Shown: piece by piece, positions 1-8,157 of the stretch
Numbering within the stretch: the first letter of the stretch is position 1
Layout of the letters: each line of letters begins with the position of its first letter
From: Actinomycetota bacterium
GTDB lineage: Bacteria > Actinomycetota > Humimicrobiia > Humimicrobiales > Humimicrobiaceae
DNA length: 11,703 nt
Direction: 5' to 3'
Assembly: GCA_028718045.1 (NCBI GenBank)
Contig: JAQUMQ010000020.1
Coordinates: forward strand, 1-11,703
Notes under the pieces: generated by a model
Told to the model about the DNA's origin: nothing
Database searches by the model: none
What the model saw: only the letters and a program-made list of their open reading frames with translations
Made by a program: the position numbers and the translations under genes

Positions 1-3000
1 TTGTCTTACGATTATTTCTATATGCTTGTCATTTATTTCGACTCCTTGCGCTTTGTAAACATCTCTTATTTCTCTTACAAGATACTGTTCGCAAACTTTA
101 ATTCCGTTAAGCCTTAAAATGTCATGAGGATTTCTTTGTCCTTCTGTAAGCTGATCTCCGACATGAACCATTTCGCCTTCATTAAATCTTATTTTCGAAC
201 GGCTTGGAATTTCATAAGTTTTTTCTTCCGACCCATCCGGGTTTACGATAGTAAGACTTATGAGTTTTGAATCAAGATCTTCGATCTTTATGATCCCCGA
301 AGCTTCGGCAATTATTGCATGTTCTTTTGGTTTTCTTGCTTCAAACAACTCTACGACTCTTGGAAGACCCGAAGTAATATCAATTCCTTCAAATGTTTTT
401 TCGTGTTTATGCACATATCTTTTTTTCTTTGCAGTCGAAATAAGTATTGCAAAAACCTGATTCCTTTCAACATTTATGCTGTTGGTTAACAGTAATTCTT
501 CTCCCCTGGGTATGATGATGTCGATAAACTGGCCGGCTTCCGCATCTTCTTTTTCTGCTTCCTCCATTTTTACCTTAAATGTCAGTTTATGAGGAATGTG
601 TTCTATCCTTATTTTAAGCATATTACTGGAAATTCCATACAATTCATGCTCGGAAGGCGGATTTACATAATCAATGACGTTTTCCGTTATTTTCAATCCC
701 AGCTTGCTTAAAAGATCTTTGTTAAAAATCAATCTGCCTTTTACGGGTGATTTGATAGACCTTTGAATAACAGTCGATGCAACGCCGCCGGTATGGAAGG
801 TACGCATCGTAAGCTGAGTACCGGGCTCCCCTATGGATTGAGCTGCTATGATACCCACGGCTTCCCCGATATCCACTTCTTTTCCGGATGAGAGATTTCT
901 CCCGTAGCATTTCTGGCATACGCCCATTTCCGCCTCACATGTTAGTACCGATCTCACATTTATTTCAGGTACGTTTGCCTGCACTAGCTTTTGCAGAATT
1001 TCTTCGTCTATTTCCGTACCCTTGTTTAATATGGTATGGCCTGTTCTCGGATCTTTAATTTCTTGCTGGCTGCTTCTTCCAATCAAATGATGATTGGGTT
1101 CGCCTTCAAGATTTAATACATATAAATTTATTCCTTCATCCGTTTTACAGTCGTTGATTCTTATCATCGTATCATGCGCAACATCCACTAGCCTTCTGGT
1201 AAGATAACCGGAATCCGCAGTTCTAAGTGCGGTATCGGCAAGACCTTGCCTTGCACCGTGAGTGGATAAAAAGTACTCGAGAACAGTAAGGCCTTCCCTG
1301 AAGTTTGATTTAATGGGTCTGTCAAGAATATCTCCCCTTGCATTGGCAACAAGCCCTCTCATTCCCGCAAGCTGCCTTAGCTGTTTGATATTTCCTCTGG
1401 CACCCGATGTTGCCATCATATATATGGGATTAAACCGGTCAAAATTTCTTTCCATAGCTTCTGCGACAGCTTCATTTGCCTCAGACCAGCTTTGTATAAC
1501 TCTTTCGTGTCTTTCATCATCGGTAATCATACCCTGTTGATAGTAACTTTCAATTTTGGCTATATTATCTTCGGCATGCCTTAATATTTCTTCTTTCTTT
1601 GGCGGAACGATAATATCATCTATGCCTATCGTAAGTCCTGACTTCGTTGAATACTTAAAACCTAATTTTTTAATATTATCAAGAACATCGACAACAAAAT
1701 AATTGGGATATTTTCTGATACACCTGTTCATTATCGATATAAGTTCTTTTTTGGCAATTTCCTTATTAATGAATTCGAAGTCTTTCGGCAAAGCTTCGTT
1801 AAAAATTATTCTTCCGACAGTGGTTTTCAATACTTTGTCTTTTATTTTTACCCTTATCGGCGTATGTAATTTTATAAAACCATAATCGTAATCTTTCAAA
1901 GCATCTTCGCTATCCGGATAATATTTTTCCTTGCCATCGCTTTTTATTCTTTCGGATGTCATGTAATAAATCCCCAAAACCATATCCTGAGAAGGAGTTG
2001 AAACCGGTTCGCCGCTTGCAGGCGAAAGAATGTTATTGGAAGCAAGCATTAAAATTATTGCTTCTGCTTTAGCCTCATTGGAAAGCGGAACGTGAACAGC
2101 CATCTGGTCACCGTCAAAGTCAGCATTAAAAGGAGGACATACGAGCGGATGAATTTGAATAGCTTTCCCTTCAACAAGGATTGGCATGAAAGCTTGTATT
2201 CCAAGCCTGTGAAGAGTGGGGGCTCTATTTAAAAGTACGGGGTGGTTTTTAATTACTGCCTCCAAGATATCCCATACTTTGTCATCTCCTCTTTCAACCA
2301 TGATTTTTGCACTTTTTATATTCGTCGCATGACCTTCGTCGACAAGTTTTTTCATCACAAAAGGTTTAAACAATTCAAGGGCTATCTGTTTTGGAAGACC
2401 GCATTGGTCCAGCCTTAAATTTGGATTAACCACAATAACGGATCTGCCTGAATAATCGACTCTTTTCCCAAGAAGATTTTGTCTAAACCTTCCCTGTTTC
2501 CCTTTAAGCATATCGCTTAACGATTTAAGAGGTCTGTTTCCCGCACCTAAAACAGCTCTTCCCCTTCTGCCGTTATCAAACAATGCATCTACGGCTTCCT
2601 GGAGCATTCGTTTTTCATTATTTATAATTATTTCCGGTGCATCAAGCTCAAGCAATTTTTTGAGCCTGTTATTCCTGTTTATAACTCTTCTGTATAAATC
2701 GTTTAAATCCGAAGTTGCAAACCTTCCGCCATCAAGCTGAACCATTGGCCGAAGATCCGGCGGAATAACCGGGAGCACATCAAGAATCATATATTCTGGC
2801 TTGTTGTTTGTATTGACAAAAGAAGAAAGTATCTTAAGCGTCTTGATGGCTTTGCTTCTTTTTTGTCCTTTTGATGTTTCAATTACAAGCTTTAACTCTT
2901 CTACTTCCTTTTCGCAATCGATATTTTTAAGAAGCTCTTTAACTGCTTCGGCGCCCATACCGCCTTTAAAATATGCGCCATAAATTTCTTTTAACTTCTT

Positions 3001-3783
3001 AAAAAGGCTTTCGTCAGAAATAAGCATCTTTTCTTCAAGATTGTGAAATAATGCCTGAGCCTTTTTGACGATTTCTATATGCTCTTGATAGATTTCCTCT
3101 TCTTCTTCCAGCAGCTTTTCATTTTCTTTTATAATTTTGGCAATCTTAGCTTCAACATCTTTTTCTGATTCGAGTTCGCTATCGTCAAAAGCCTCGAGCT
3201 CGGTAAGAAGCTCCCCTTCGCGGTACCTTCTAAGAAAATCTTCATTATTTTCCTTAATTCCCTTAATTCTTTCCTCATGCAATTGTTGCATTTCATAAAG
3301 GTAATCTTCGTATAAGGATTTTATCTTGTCTTTTTCTGCATTAATGCGTTCTTTATCAATCGAAATAATTATATAAGAATCAAAATAAAGAACCTTCTCG
3401 AGATCCTTTGGAGTAAGACCTAAAATATATCCCAGTCTTGAGGGAACTCCTTTAAAAAACCAAATATGTGAAACAGGCGAAGCAAGTTCGATGTGTCCCA
3501 TTCTTTCCCTTCTGACGCTTGAACGGGTAACTTCAACGCCGCATCTTTCACAGATAATTCCTTTAAATCTTACTCTTTTATATTTCCCGCAATAGCATTC
3601 CCAATCCTTTGTGGGACCAAAAATCCTCTCACAAAACAATCCATCTTTTTCAGGTTTCAGCGTTCTATAATTAATAGTCTCCGGTTTCTTAACTTCTCCA
3701 TTTGACCATGAACGTATTTTTTCTGCTGATGCCAGACCTATTCTTAATGCATCAAAATTATTTACATCTATACTTATGGACAT
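1..3783 (-). CDS. rpoC: RNA polymerase beta' subunit, 3' end missing (runs off window)
   Basis: This is the catalytic beta' subunit of core RNA polymerase. 1261 codons are present with no stop, and the frame leaves the window at base 1 within the conserved C-terminal stretch GVEINDKHIEIIVRQ. Visible motifs are the N-terminal zinc site (C63, C65, C78, C81), the Mg-binding NADFDGDQM loop (D555, D557, D559; bases 2101-2127), the second zinc site (C879, C949, C956, C959) and the trigger-loop motif TMRTFHTGG with H997. Residues about 144-250 are a Glu/Lys-rich helical insert lacking in E. coli and Bacillus but resembling the actinobacterial beta' insert; it pushes the catalytic Asp triad about 95 residues later than in E. 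coli. The ATG is preceded by AGGGGGAA at good spacing. It lies 122 bases after rpoB and is presumably co-transcribed. Motifs at both ends and in the middle share one frame, so there is no sign of a frameshift. Identity is certain. Confidence 0.98.
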   Translation of the reverse strand, partial: MSISIDVNNFDALRIGLASAEKIRSWSNGEVKKPETINYRTLKPEKDGLFCERIFGPTKDWECYCGKYKRVRFKGIICERCGVEVTRSSVRRERMGHIELASPVSHIWFFKGVPSRLGYILGLTPKDLEKVLYFDSYIIISIDKERINAEKDKIKSLYEDYLYEMQQLHEERIKGIKENNEDFLRRYREGELLTELEAFDDSELESEKDVEAKIAKIIKENEKLLEEEEEIYQEHIEIVKKAQALFHNLEEKMLISDESLFKKLKEIYGAYFKGGMGAEAVKELLKNIDCEKEVEELKLVIETSKGQKRSKAIKTLKILSSFVNTNNKPEYMILDVLPVIPPDLRPMVQLDGGRFATSDLNDLYRRVINRNNRLKKLLELDAPEIIINNEKRMLQEAVDALFDNGRRGRAVLGAGNRPLKSLSDMLKGKQGRFRQNLLGKRVDYSGRSVIVVNPNLRLDQCGLPKQIALELFKPFVMKKLVDEGHATNIKSAKIMVERGDDKVWDILEAVIKNHPVLLNRAPTLHRLGIQAFMPILVEGKAIQIHPLVCPPFNADFDGDQMAVHVPLSNEAKAEAIILMLASNNILSPASGEPVSTPSQDMVLGIYYMTSERIKSDGKEKYYPDSEDALKDYDYGFIKLHTPIRVKIKDKVLKTTVGRIIFNEALPKDFEFINKEIAKKELISIMNRCIRKYPNYFVVDVLDNIKKLGFKYSTKSGLTIGIDDIIVPPKKEEILRHAEDNIAKIESYYQQGMITDDERHERVIQSWSEANEAVAEAMERNFDRFNPIYMMATSGARGNIKQLRQLAGMRGLVANARGDILDRPIKSNFREGLTVLEYFLSTHGARQGLADTALRTADSGYLTRRLVDVAHDTMIRINDCKTDEGINLYVLNLEGEPNHHLIGRSSQQEIKDPRTGHTILNKGTEIDEEILQKLVQANVPEINVRSVLTCEAEMGVCQKCYGRNLSSGKEVDIGEAVGIIAAQSIGEPGTQLTMRTFHTGGVASTVIQRSIKSPVKGRLIFNKDLLSKLGLKITENVIDYVNPPSEHELYGISSNMLKIRIEHIPHKLTFKVKMEEAEKEDAEAGQFIDIIIPRGEELLLTNSINVERNQVFAILISTAKKKRYVHKHEKTFEGIDITSGLPRVVELFEARKPKEHAIIAEASGIIKIEDLDSKLISLTIVNPDGSEEKTYEIPSRSKIRFNEGEMVHVGDQLTEGQRNPHDILRLNGIKVCEQYLVREIRDVYKAQGVEINDKHIEIIVRQ

Positions 3784-3905
3784 TTATAAATTCCCCCTAT
3801 TCGAGTGAATCGCAAACTTTACATAATATTTTTAAAAAATTCAAAAAATTTACAAACAAACACATAATTAATCTTTACAAAACATTTTAACGGTATTGGT
3901 TCTGC
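3784..3905 (-). other. rpoB-rpoC spacer, AT-rich
   Basis: This 122-base gap lies between the rpoB TGA and the rpoC ATG. It holds the rpoC ribosome-binding site (AGGGGGAA, ending 7 bases before the ATG) and a tiny inverted repeat ATTC-GAGT-GAAT just upstream of it. The rest is A/T-rich sequence with runs of T. I see no convincing promoter (a TATTAT is present without a -35 at usable distance) and no hairpin with a U-tract, so read-through from rpoB is the simplest reading. Confidence 0.6.
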
Positions 3906-6900
3906 TCATTCGTCAATTTCTATAAGCTCATCTTCTCTTAAATCGCCGAACAGTTCTTCCTTCTTTCTTTTTGTCTCGGTATCATTTGCAAAAATAAGAC
4001 TTTCGTCATGTTGAAGGTCTATTCCAAGTTCTTTAACGGTTTTCATAATTTCGTCTTCATGTCCCATAATTTCAACTTCTTTTCCTTCTTCCGATAATAC
4101 TTCGACGTCCAAAGAAAGGCTTTGCATTTCCTTGACAAGAACTTTAAATGACTCCGGAATACCTGGTTTTTCTATATTTTCACCTTTTACGATCGACTCG
4201 TAAGTCTTCACTCTTCCAAAAACGTCATCAGACTTTATGGTTAGCATTTCCTGTAAAATATGAGATGCTCCATATGCCCCGAGAGCCCACACTTCCATTT
4301 CTCCGAACCTCTGACCGCCAAACTGTGCTTTGCCGCCAAGAGGTTGCTGAGTCACAAGAGAATAAGGACCCGTTGAACGGGCATGTATTTTATCGTCAAC
4401 GAGATGATGCAATTTCAAGATATAGATATATCCCACCGTAATGTCTACGGCTATCTCTTCACCATTTTTCCCGTCAAAAAGAGTGACTTTGCCGCTTGAA
4501 GGAAGCTTTGCTTTTTTCAATATTTCCTTTATCCTGTCTTCCTTTATACTGTCAAAAATCGGAGTCGAACAATAAATTTTCCCGTCTTCTCTTACGATAT
4601 TTGCAAAATCAGGATTACCGTCTTCCTGCCATCCCTTATATGCAGCCCATCCAAGATGAGTTTCAAGAATTTGACCTACATTCATTCGGGAAGGAACGCC
4701 CATTGGATTTAATATTATATCTATCGGAGTTCCGTCTTCCATATAAGGCATATCTTCTTCGGGAAGAATTACAGAAATAACACCTTTGTTTCCATGTCTT
4801 CCGGCAAGCTTATCGCCGACAGATATTTTTCTTTTCTTTGCGATAAATACTCTTATCAATTCATTTACGCCTGGAGGAAGTTCGTTTCCCTTTTTCTTTG
4901 AAGAAATCTGTATATCGATTACTTTTCCGCTTTCGCCATGTGGGACTTTCAGGGAACTGTCTCTAACTTCCCTGGCTTTTTCTCCAAAAATTGCCCTAAG
5001 CAGTTTTTCTTCCGCAGTAAGCTCCGTTTCCCCTTTGGGAGTTATTTTGCCTACCAAAATATCACCGGGTTTGACTTCCGCGCCTAGTCTGATAATTCCT
5101 CTTTCGTCAAGATTTTTCAGAAGCTCTTCGCTTACATTTGGAATATCTCTCGTTATCTCTTCCGGACCAAGCTTAGTGCTTCTTGCCTCAATCTCGTGTT
5201 TTGATATATGAATAGAAGATAGCATATCTTCCTTGACAAGCTTTTCCGAAATAACAATGGCATCTTCATAGTTATATCCTTCCCACGGCATAAATGCCAC
5301 GAGCAAATTTCTTCCAAGCGATAATTCGCCTAAATTTGTGGCAGGTCCGTCTGCAATTATCTCTCCCTGCCCGATAACCTGACCTTCGCTTACTATAGGT
5401 CTTTGGTTGATGCATGTCCCTTGATTAGATCTCTTGAACTTGTATATTTTATATTCATCTCTTGCAATGGTTTTCCCTTTGCCTTCTTCCTTATACTCGA
5501 TATTTATATGGTCGCCGGATACTTCGACTACCTTTCCGGCATGTTTTGCGGTAATAATCTGCCCACTGTCAAGAGCGATCTTTTTTTCCATTCCGGTACC
5601 CACAAGCGGAGGTTCGGGATTAATTAAAGGAACAGCTTGTCTCTGCATATTTGAACCCATCAATGCACGGTTTGCGTCATCATGTTCAAGAAAAGGAATA
5701 AGCGATGCCGCTGCGCTAAACAACTGTTTTGGGGAAATATCCATGAAATCTATGTTATTTGGTTCAACTGCAACAACTTCTCCTCCAAGTCTTGAAAGGA
5801 CTTTCTCTTCGGTAAATTTACCGTCCTCGGAAAGCTCTGCGGTTGCCTGGGCAATAGTATATTTTTCTTCGTCATCTGCAGTAAGATACTCGAATTCGTC
5901 CGTTACTTTTGCATCTACAACTTTTCTATATGGCGTTTCAATAAATCCGTGCTCATTTAATCTTGCGTAAGTAGCCAGAGAACCTATAAGTCCGATGTTT
6001 GGACCTTCGGGAGTTTCGATTGCACACCTCCTTCCGTAATGGGAAGAGTGGACGTCTCTGACCTCAAAACCAGCTCTTTCCCTTGAAAGACCGCCGGGAC
6101 CCAATGCACTTAGTCTTCTTTTATGTGTTATTTCCGCAAGCGGATTAGTTTGATCCAAAAATTGCGAAAGCTGTCCGCTTCCAAAAAACTCTTTTAATGC
6201 CGCCACCAAAGGCCTTATATTAATAAGTGTTTTGGGAGTTATGGTTTCGACATCCTGAGTCGTCATTCTTTCCTTGACAACCCTTTCCATTCTTGAAAGG
6301 CCTATTCTTACCTGGTTTTGAATAAGTTCGCCTATGTTTCTGATTCTGCGGTTTCCAAAATGATCGATGTCATCAATTTCTCCGATGCCATCCATAAGCT
6401 GAAGTAGATATTTTACAAACAGGAATATGTCTTTGCCGTGAAGAACATTTAAATCCTGTTCATTTACATCCATTTTTTCGTCAATTGTTTTAAGATATTT
6501 TTCTATATTTTCATCAAGCGGGGTTTCGACTTCCAATTTTTTATTTAATTTGTATCTTCCAACCTTACCAAGATCATATCTTTTGGGATTAAAAAATAAT
6601 TGAGAAACAAGGCTTTTGGCACTGTCTCGAGTGGAAGGCTCACCTGGCTTTAATTTTTTATAAAATTCGATCAAAGCCCCTTCTTCCGTTTCGGTAATAT
6701 CTTTTTCCAGTGTATTTTTGATACATCCGATCCTATCGAAAGGCCCAAATAAATTCAATAAATCTTGATTATTGCCAAATCCTACTGATTTAAGAAAAAT
6801 AGTCAGTAAAAATTTTCTTTTTCTGTCAATCCTTACATATGCAACATCTTTTTTATCAGTTTCGATTTCAATCCATGAACCTCTTGTAGGTATCAGTTTT

Positions 6901-7370
6901 CCCAGATAGATTATCTTTTCTTTTTTTTTGTCTATGTCATTATCGTAATAAGCTCCAGGCGATCTTACGAGTTGCGAGACCACAACCCTCTCGGTTCCAT
7001 TAACGATGAAGGTACCGGTATCGGTCATAAGGGGAAAGTCTCCTAAAAATACATCGTCTTGTTCGTTGTATTCGCCTGACTCTTTATTTACAAATCTTGC
7101 TTTTACCTTTAGCGGTGCTGCGTAATCCATGTTTTCCATTTTGCAAACGTCTACCGGTGCATTAGGTTCTCCCCACGAACATCCTTTGAATTCCAAAGAC
7201 ATGTTCCCCGTGAAATCTTCGATAGGCGATATATCTCTCAATGCTTCCCATATGCCCTCTTCAAGAAACCAGTCAAAGGATTTTTTTTGAATTTCCAACA
7301 AATGGGGCATTTCTATAATTTCAGGAATTTTCCCAAAATCATATCTCTGAATCTTTTTATTTTTTTGCAT
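3906..7370 (-). CDS. rpoB: RNA polymerase beta subunit, complete
   Basis: This is the beta subunit of core RNA polymerase, which forms the other half of the active-site cleft and the rifampicin pocket. It has 1154 residues, close to actinobacterial RpoB and shorter than Bacillus or E. coli, with no large insertion. Seen in order: protrusion/lobe motif NGTERVVVSQLVRSPGAYY in the N-terminal third, rifampicin cluster I FFGSGQLSQFLDQTNPL with Q400 equal to E. coli Q510, and THKRRLSALGPGGLSRERAG. Also seen are the SVGDKLAGRHGNKG motif with active-site lysines K854 and K862 (E. coli K1065, K1073), and GGKAQFGGQRFGEMEVWALGAYGA before the C-terminal clamp. Rif-contact residues Q403, F404, D406, H416, R419 and S421 are all wild-type. 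Odd residues are R448 and A450 in GRRCAIETPEGPN, where relatives have a hydrophobic residue and Pro. The ATG has GGGGAG 7 bases upstream. An internal promoter precedes the gene. Identity is certain. Confidence 0.99.
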   Translation of the reverse strand: MQKNKKIQRYDFGKIPEIIEMPHLLEIQKKSFDWFLEEGIWEALRDISPIEDFTGNMSLEFKGCSWGEPNAPVDVCKMENMDYAAPLKVKARFVNKESGEYNEQDDVFLGDFPLMTDTGTFIVNGTERVVVSQLVRSPGAYYDNDIDKKKEKIIYLGKLIPTRGSWIEIETDKKDVAYVRIDRKRKFLLTIFLKSVGFGNNQDLLNLFGPFDRIGCIKNTLEKDITETEEGALIEFYKKLKPGEPSTRDSAKSLVSQLFFNPKRYDLGKVGRYKLNKKLEVETPLDENIEKYLKTIDEKMDVNEQDLNVLHGKDIFLFVKYLLQLMDGIGEIDDIDHFGNRRIRNIGELIQNQVRIGLSRMERVVKERMTTQDVETITPKTLINIRPLVAALKEFFGSGQLSQFLDQTNPLAEITHKRRLSALGPGGLSRERAGFEVRDVHSSHYGRRCAIETPEGPNIGLIGSLATYARLNEHGFIETPYRKVVDAKVTDEFEYLTADDEEKYTIAQATAELSEDGKFTEEKVLSRLGGEVVAVEPNNIDFMDISPKQLFSAAASLIPFLEHDDANRALMGSNMQRQAVPLINPEPPLVGTGMEKKIALDSGQIITAKHAGKVVEVSGDHINIEYKEEGKGKTIARDEYKIYKFKRSNQGTCINQRPIVSEGQVIGQGEIIADGPATNLGELSLGRNLLVAFMPWEGYNYEDAIVISEKLVKEDMLSSIHISKHEIEARSTKLGPEEITRDIPNVSEELLKNLDERGIIRLGAEVKPGDILVGKITPKGETELTAEEKLLRAIFGEKAREVRDSSLKVPHGESGKVIDIQISSKKKGNELPPGVNELIRVFIAKKRKISVGDKLAGRHGNKGVISVILPEEDMPYMEDGTPIDIILNPMGVPSRMNVGQILETHLGWAAYKGWQEDGNPDFANIVREDGKIYCSTPIFDSIKEDRIKEILKKAKLPSSGKVTLFDGKNGEEIAVDITVGYIYILKLHHLVDDKIHARSTGPYSLVTQQPLGGKAQFGGQRFGEMEVWALGAYGASHILQEMLTIKSDDVFGRVKTYESIVKGENIEKPGIPESFKVLVKEMQSLSLDVEVLSEEGKEVEIMGHEDEIMKTVKELGIDLQHDESLIFANDTETKRKKEELFGDLREDELIEIDE

Positions 7371-7499
7371 TAATCATTCTCCCCTTTATTTAAATTGCAA
7401 AATAATAAACATAAAAAAACTTGATTTTAGTAAAAAGGATACTTGCTAGCTCACTTTATAGGAGATATGAAAGAGTGCCCTAAAAAGTTGCAAACATTT

Positions 7500-7528
7500 A
7501 ATTTAGCATATAGTATAATAAATGTCAA
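7500..7528 (-). promoter_or_regulatory. Internal promoter for rpoB-rpoC
   Basis: On the minus strand, a perfect -35 TTGACA (7528-7523) is followed by exactly 17 bases and then TAAATT (7505-7500), preceded by TGC (7508-7506), an extended -10. This predicts a start near 7493 and a leader of about 120 bases before the rpoB ATG. The early leader can fold CACU...AGUG around a UCUCC-containing loop, but only weakly. The -35 overlaps the right arm of the inverted repeat at 7527-7567 by two bases. The same architecture precedes rpmG. The match is seen directly; activity is inferred. Confidence 0.75.
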
Positions 7529-7567
7529 TAGACAAGTCACCCTTTTTATAGGTATAACTTGTCTATT
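7527..7567 (-). repeat. 11-bp inverted repeat abutting the rpoB -35 box
   Basis: AATAGACAAGT (7527-7537) and its exact reverse complement ACTTGTCTATT (7557-7567) are separated by 19 bases. Inside the loop, on the minus strand, ACC and GGT can add three more pairs after a small asymmetric internal loop. As RNA read through from rplL, this is a long hairpin that could be an RNase III-type processing site or a partial terminator; it lacks a U-tract, so a classic intrinsic terminator is unlikely. As DNA, it could be an operator because one arm touches the -35. The function is not decided by sequence. Confidence 0.7.
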
Positions 7568-7586
7568 ATTTAAGTCTATTATTTAA
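7561..7586. repeat. 13-bp tandem duplication
   Basis: GTCTATTATTTAA occurs twice head to tail, at 7561-7573 and 7574-7586, with no mismatch. The first copy begins inside the right arm of the 7527-7567 inverted repeat, so the GTCTATT arm half is effectively duplicated. It may have arisen by replication slippage. Whether it has a role is unknown. Confidence 0.85.
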
Positions 7587-7592
7587 TTTTAC

Positions 7593-7624
7593 TTATATAA
7601 TTATTTATATAATATTTATATAAT
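7593..7624. repeat. Three near-helically spaced copies of TTATATAAT
   Basis: TTATATAAT occurs at 7593-7601, 7605-7613 and 7616-7624, with start-to-start distances of 12 and 11 bases. The tract is pure A/T and lies about 65-100 bp upstream of the rpoB -35. A bent or easily melted upstream DNA element is possible. It could equally be neutral AT-rich spacer. The last copy overlaps the left arm of the next inverted repeat. Confidence 0.7.
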
Positions 7625-7670
7625 CAATAATCAACAAATTTCCGGCCACACTATTTTTATTATTGATTAT
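7620..7670 (-). repeat. 12-bp AT-rich inverted repeat just after rplL
   Basis: ATAATCAATAAT (7620-7631) is the exact reverse complement of 7659-7670; the loop is 27 bases and contains CCGGCC. It starts 4 bases after the rplL stop codon in the direction of transcription. The stem is almost all A-U and no U-run follows, so it does not look like an efficient terminator. It may protect the 3' end of rplJL mRNA or mark a processing point. This is inference from position. Confidence 0.6.
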
Positions 7671-7674
7671 TATA

Positions 7675-8073
7675 TTATTTAAGTTCTACTTCGGCGCCGC
7701 TTTCTTCAAGCTCTTTTTTAATCTTTTCCGCTTCTTCTTTCGAAATTTTTTCTTTTACAAAGCTTGGAGCACCGTCTACAAGATCTTTGGCTTCTTTAAG
7801 ACCAAGTCCGGTTATCGCTCTGACGACTTTAATTACCTGAATTTTCTTTTCTCCCGCGGCTTTAAGCTGAACGTCGAATTCGGTTTTTTCTTCTTCCGCT
7901 GGTGCAGCCGCTCCGGCAGCAGGTGCAGCATTTCCGGCAGCAGGTGCAGCCATCATAGCCTGCGCGCTTACGCCAAATTTTTCTTCCAATGCTTTAACAA
8001 GTTCTGCCAATTGAAGAACTGTCATATTTTCAATTGCTCCGATAATATCCTCTGTTTTGAATTCTTTCGTCAT
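7675..8073 (-). CDS. rplL: Ribosomal protein L7/L12 (bL12)
   Basis: This is the flexible stalk protein of the 50S subunit. Dimers bind L10 and recruit and stimulate the GTPase factors, including EF-Tu and EF-G. It has 132 residues, a little longer than the 121 of E. coli. Residues 1 to about 35 form the dimerisation/L10-binding helical domain. An Ala/Pro/Gly hinge follows (about 42-63, with repeated APAAG units), ending in an acidic EEEK. The C-terminal factor-binding domain starts at KTEFDVQL and includes the conserved KVVRAITGLGLKEAKDLVDGAP. The ATG has a strong AGGGAGGA ribosome-binding site, fitting the need for several copies per ribosome. The gene lies 84 bases after rplJ and is under the same leader. 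Identity is certain. Confidence 0.99.
   Translation of the reverse strand: MTKEFKTEDIIGAIENMTVLQLAELVKALEEKFGVSAQAMMAAPAAGNAAPAAGAAAPAEEEKTEFDVQLKAAGEKKIQVIKVVRAITGLGLKEAKDLVDGAPSFVKEKISKEEAEKIKKELEESGAEVELK
7913..7950 (-). repeat. Direct repeat encoding the L12 hinge
   Basis: The 17-base unit CCGGCAGCAGGTGCAGC (plus strand) occurs at 7913-7929 and 7934-7950, with a 21-base period. It encodes repeated Ala/Pro/Gly units of the rplL hinge. A degenerate further copy lies next to it. A seven-codon period can expand or contract in frame, which fits the hinge being the variable-length part of this family. Confidence 0.85.
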
Positions 8074-8157
8074 TTTTCCTCCCTATTTTAATATAATTAA
8101 CAAATCGATAAATACTTACAAACCTATTCTTGCAATCAAATATTGATTCTTAATTTT

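Noticed and set aside
3702..3890. 62-codon plus-strand frame across the rpoB-rpoC spacer
   Set aside because: It overlaps the rpoC start antisense, its low-complexity end comes from A-rich spacer, and it has no family resemblance.
3784..3905. Separate rpoC promoter
   Set aside because: A TATTAT is present but no acceptable -35 lies 16-18 bases upstream.
4786..5211. 141-codon plus-strand open frame antisense to rpoB
   Set aside because: It is an antisense shadow of the conserved GDKLAGRHGNKG region; conservation belongs to rpoB.
5434..5970. 178-codon plus-strand open frame antisense to rpoB
   Set aside because: It is fully inside rpoB on the opposite strand, is Ser/Pro-rich as expected of a mirrored frame, and has no ribosome-binding site or family match.
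6109..6179. Natural rifampicin-resistance mutations in cluster I of rpoB
   Set aside because: Q403, F404, D406, H416, R419 and S421 are wild-type. The T408 and A412 differences also occur in sensitive Bacillus.
7663..8091. 142-codon plus-strand open frame over rplL
   Set aside because: It is Phe/Ser-rich and mirrors the Lys/Glu/Ala-rich L12 coding sequence.
8134..8148. Small inverted repeat AATCAA-ATA-TTGATT in the rplJ-rplL gap
   Set aside because: A 6-bp AT-rich stem with a 3-base loop is expected by chance in such sequence.
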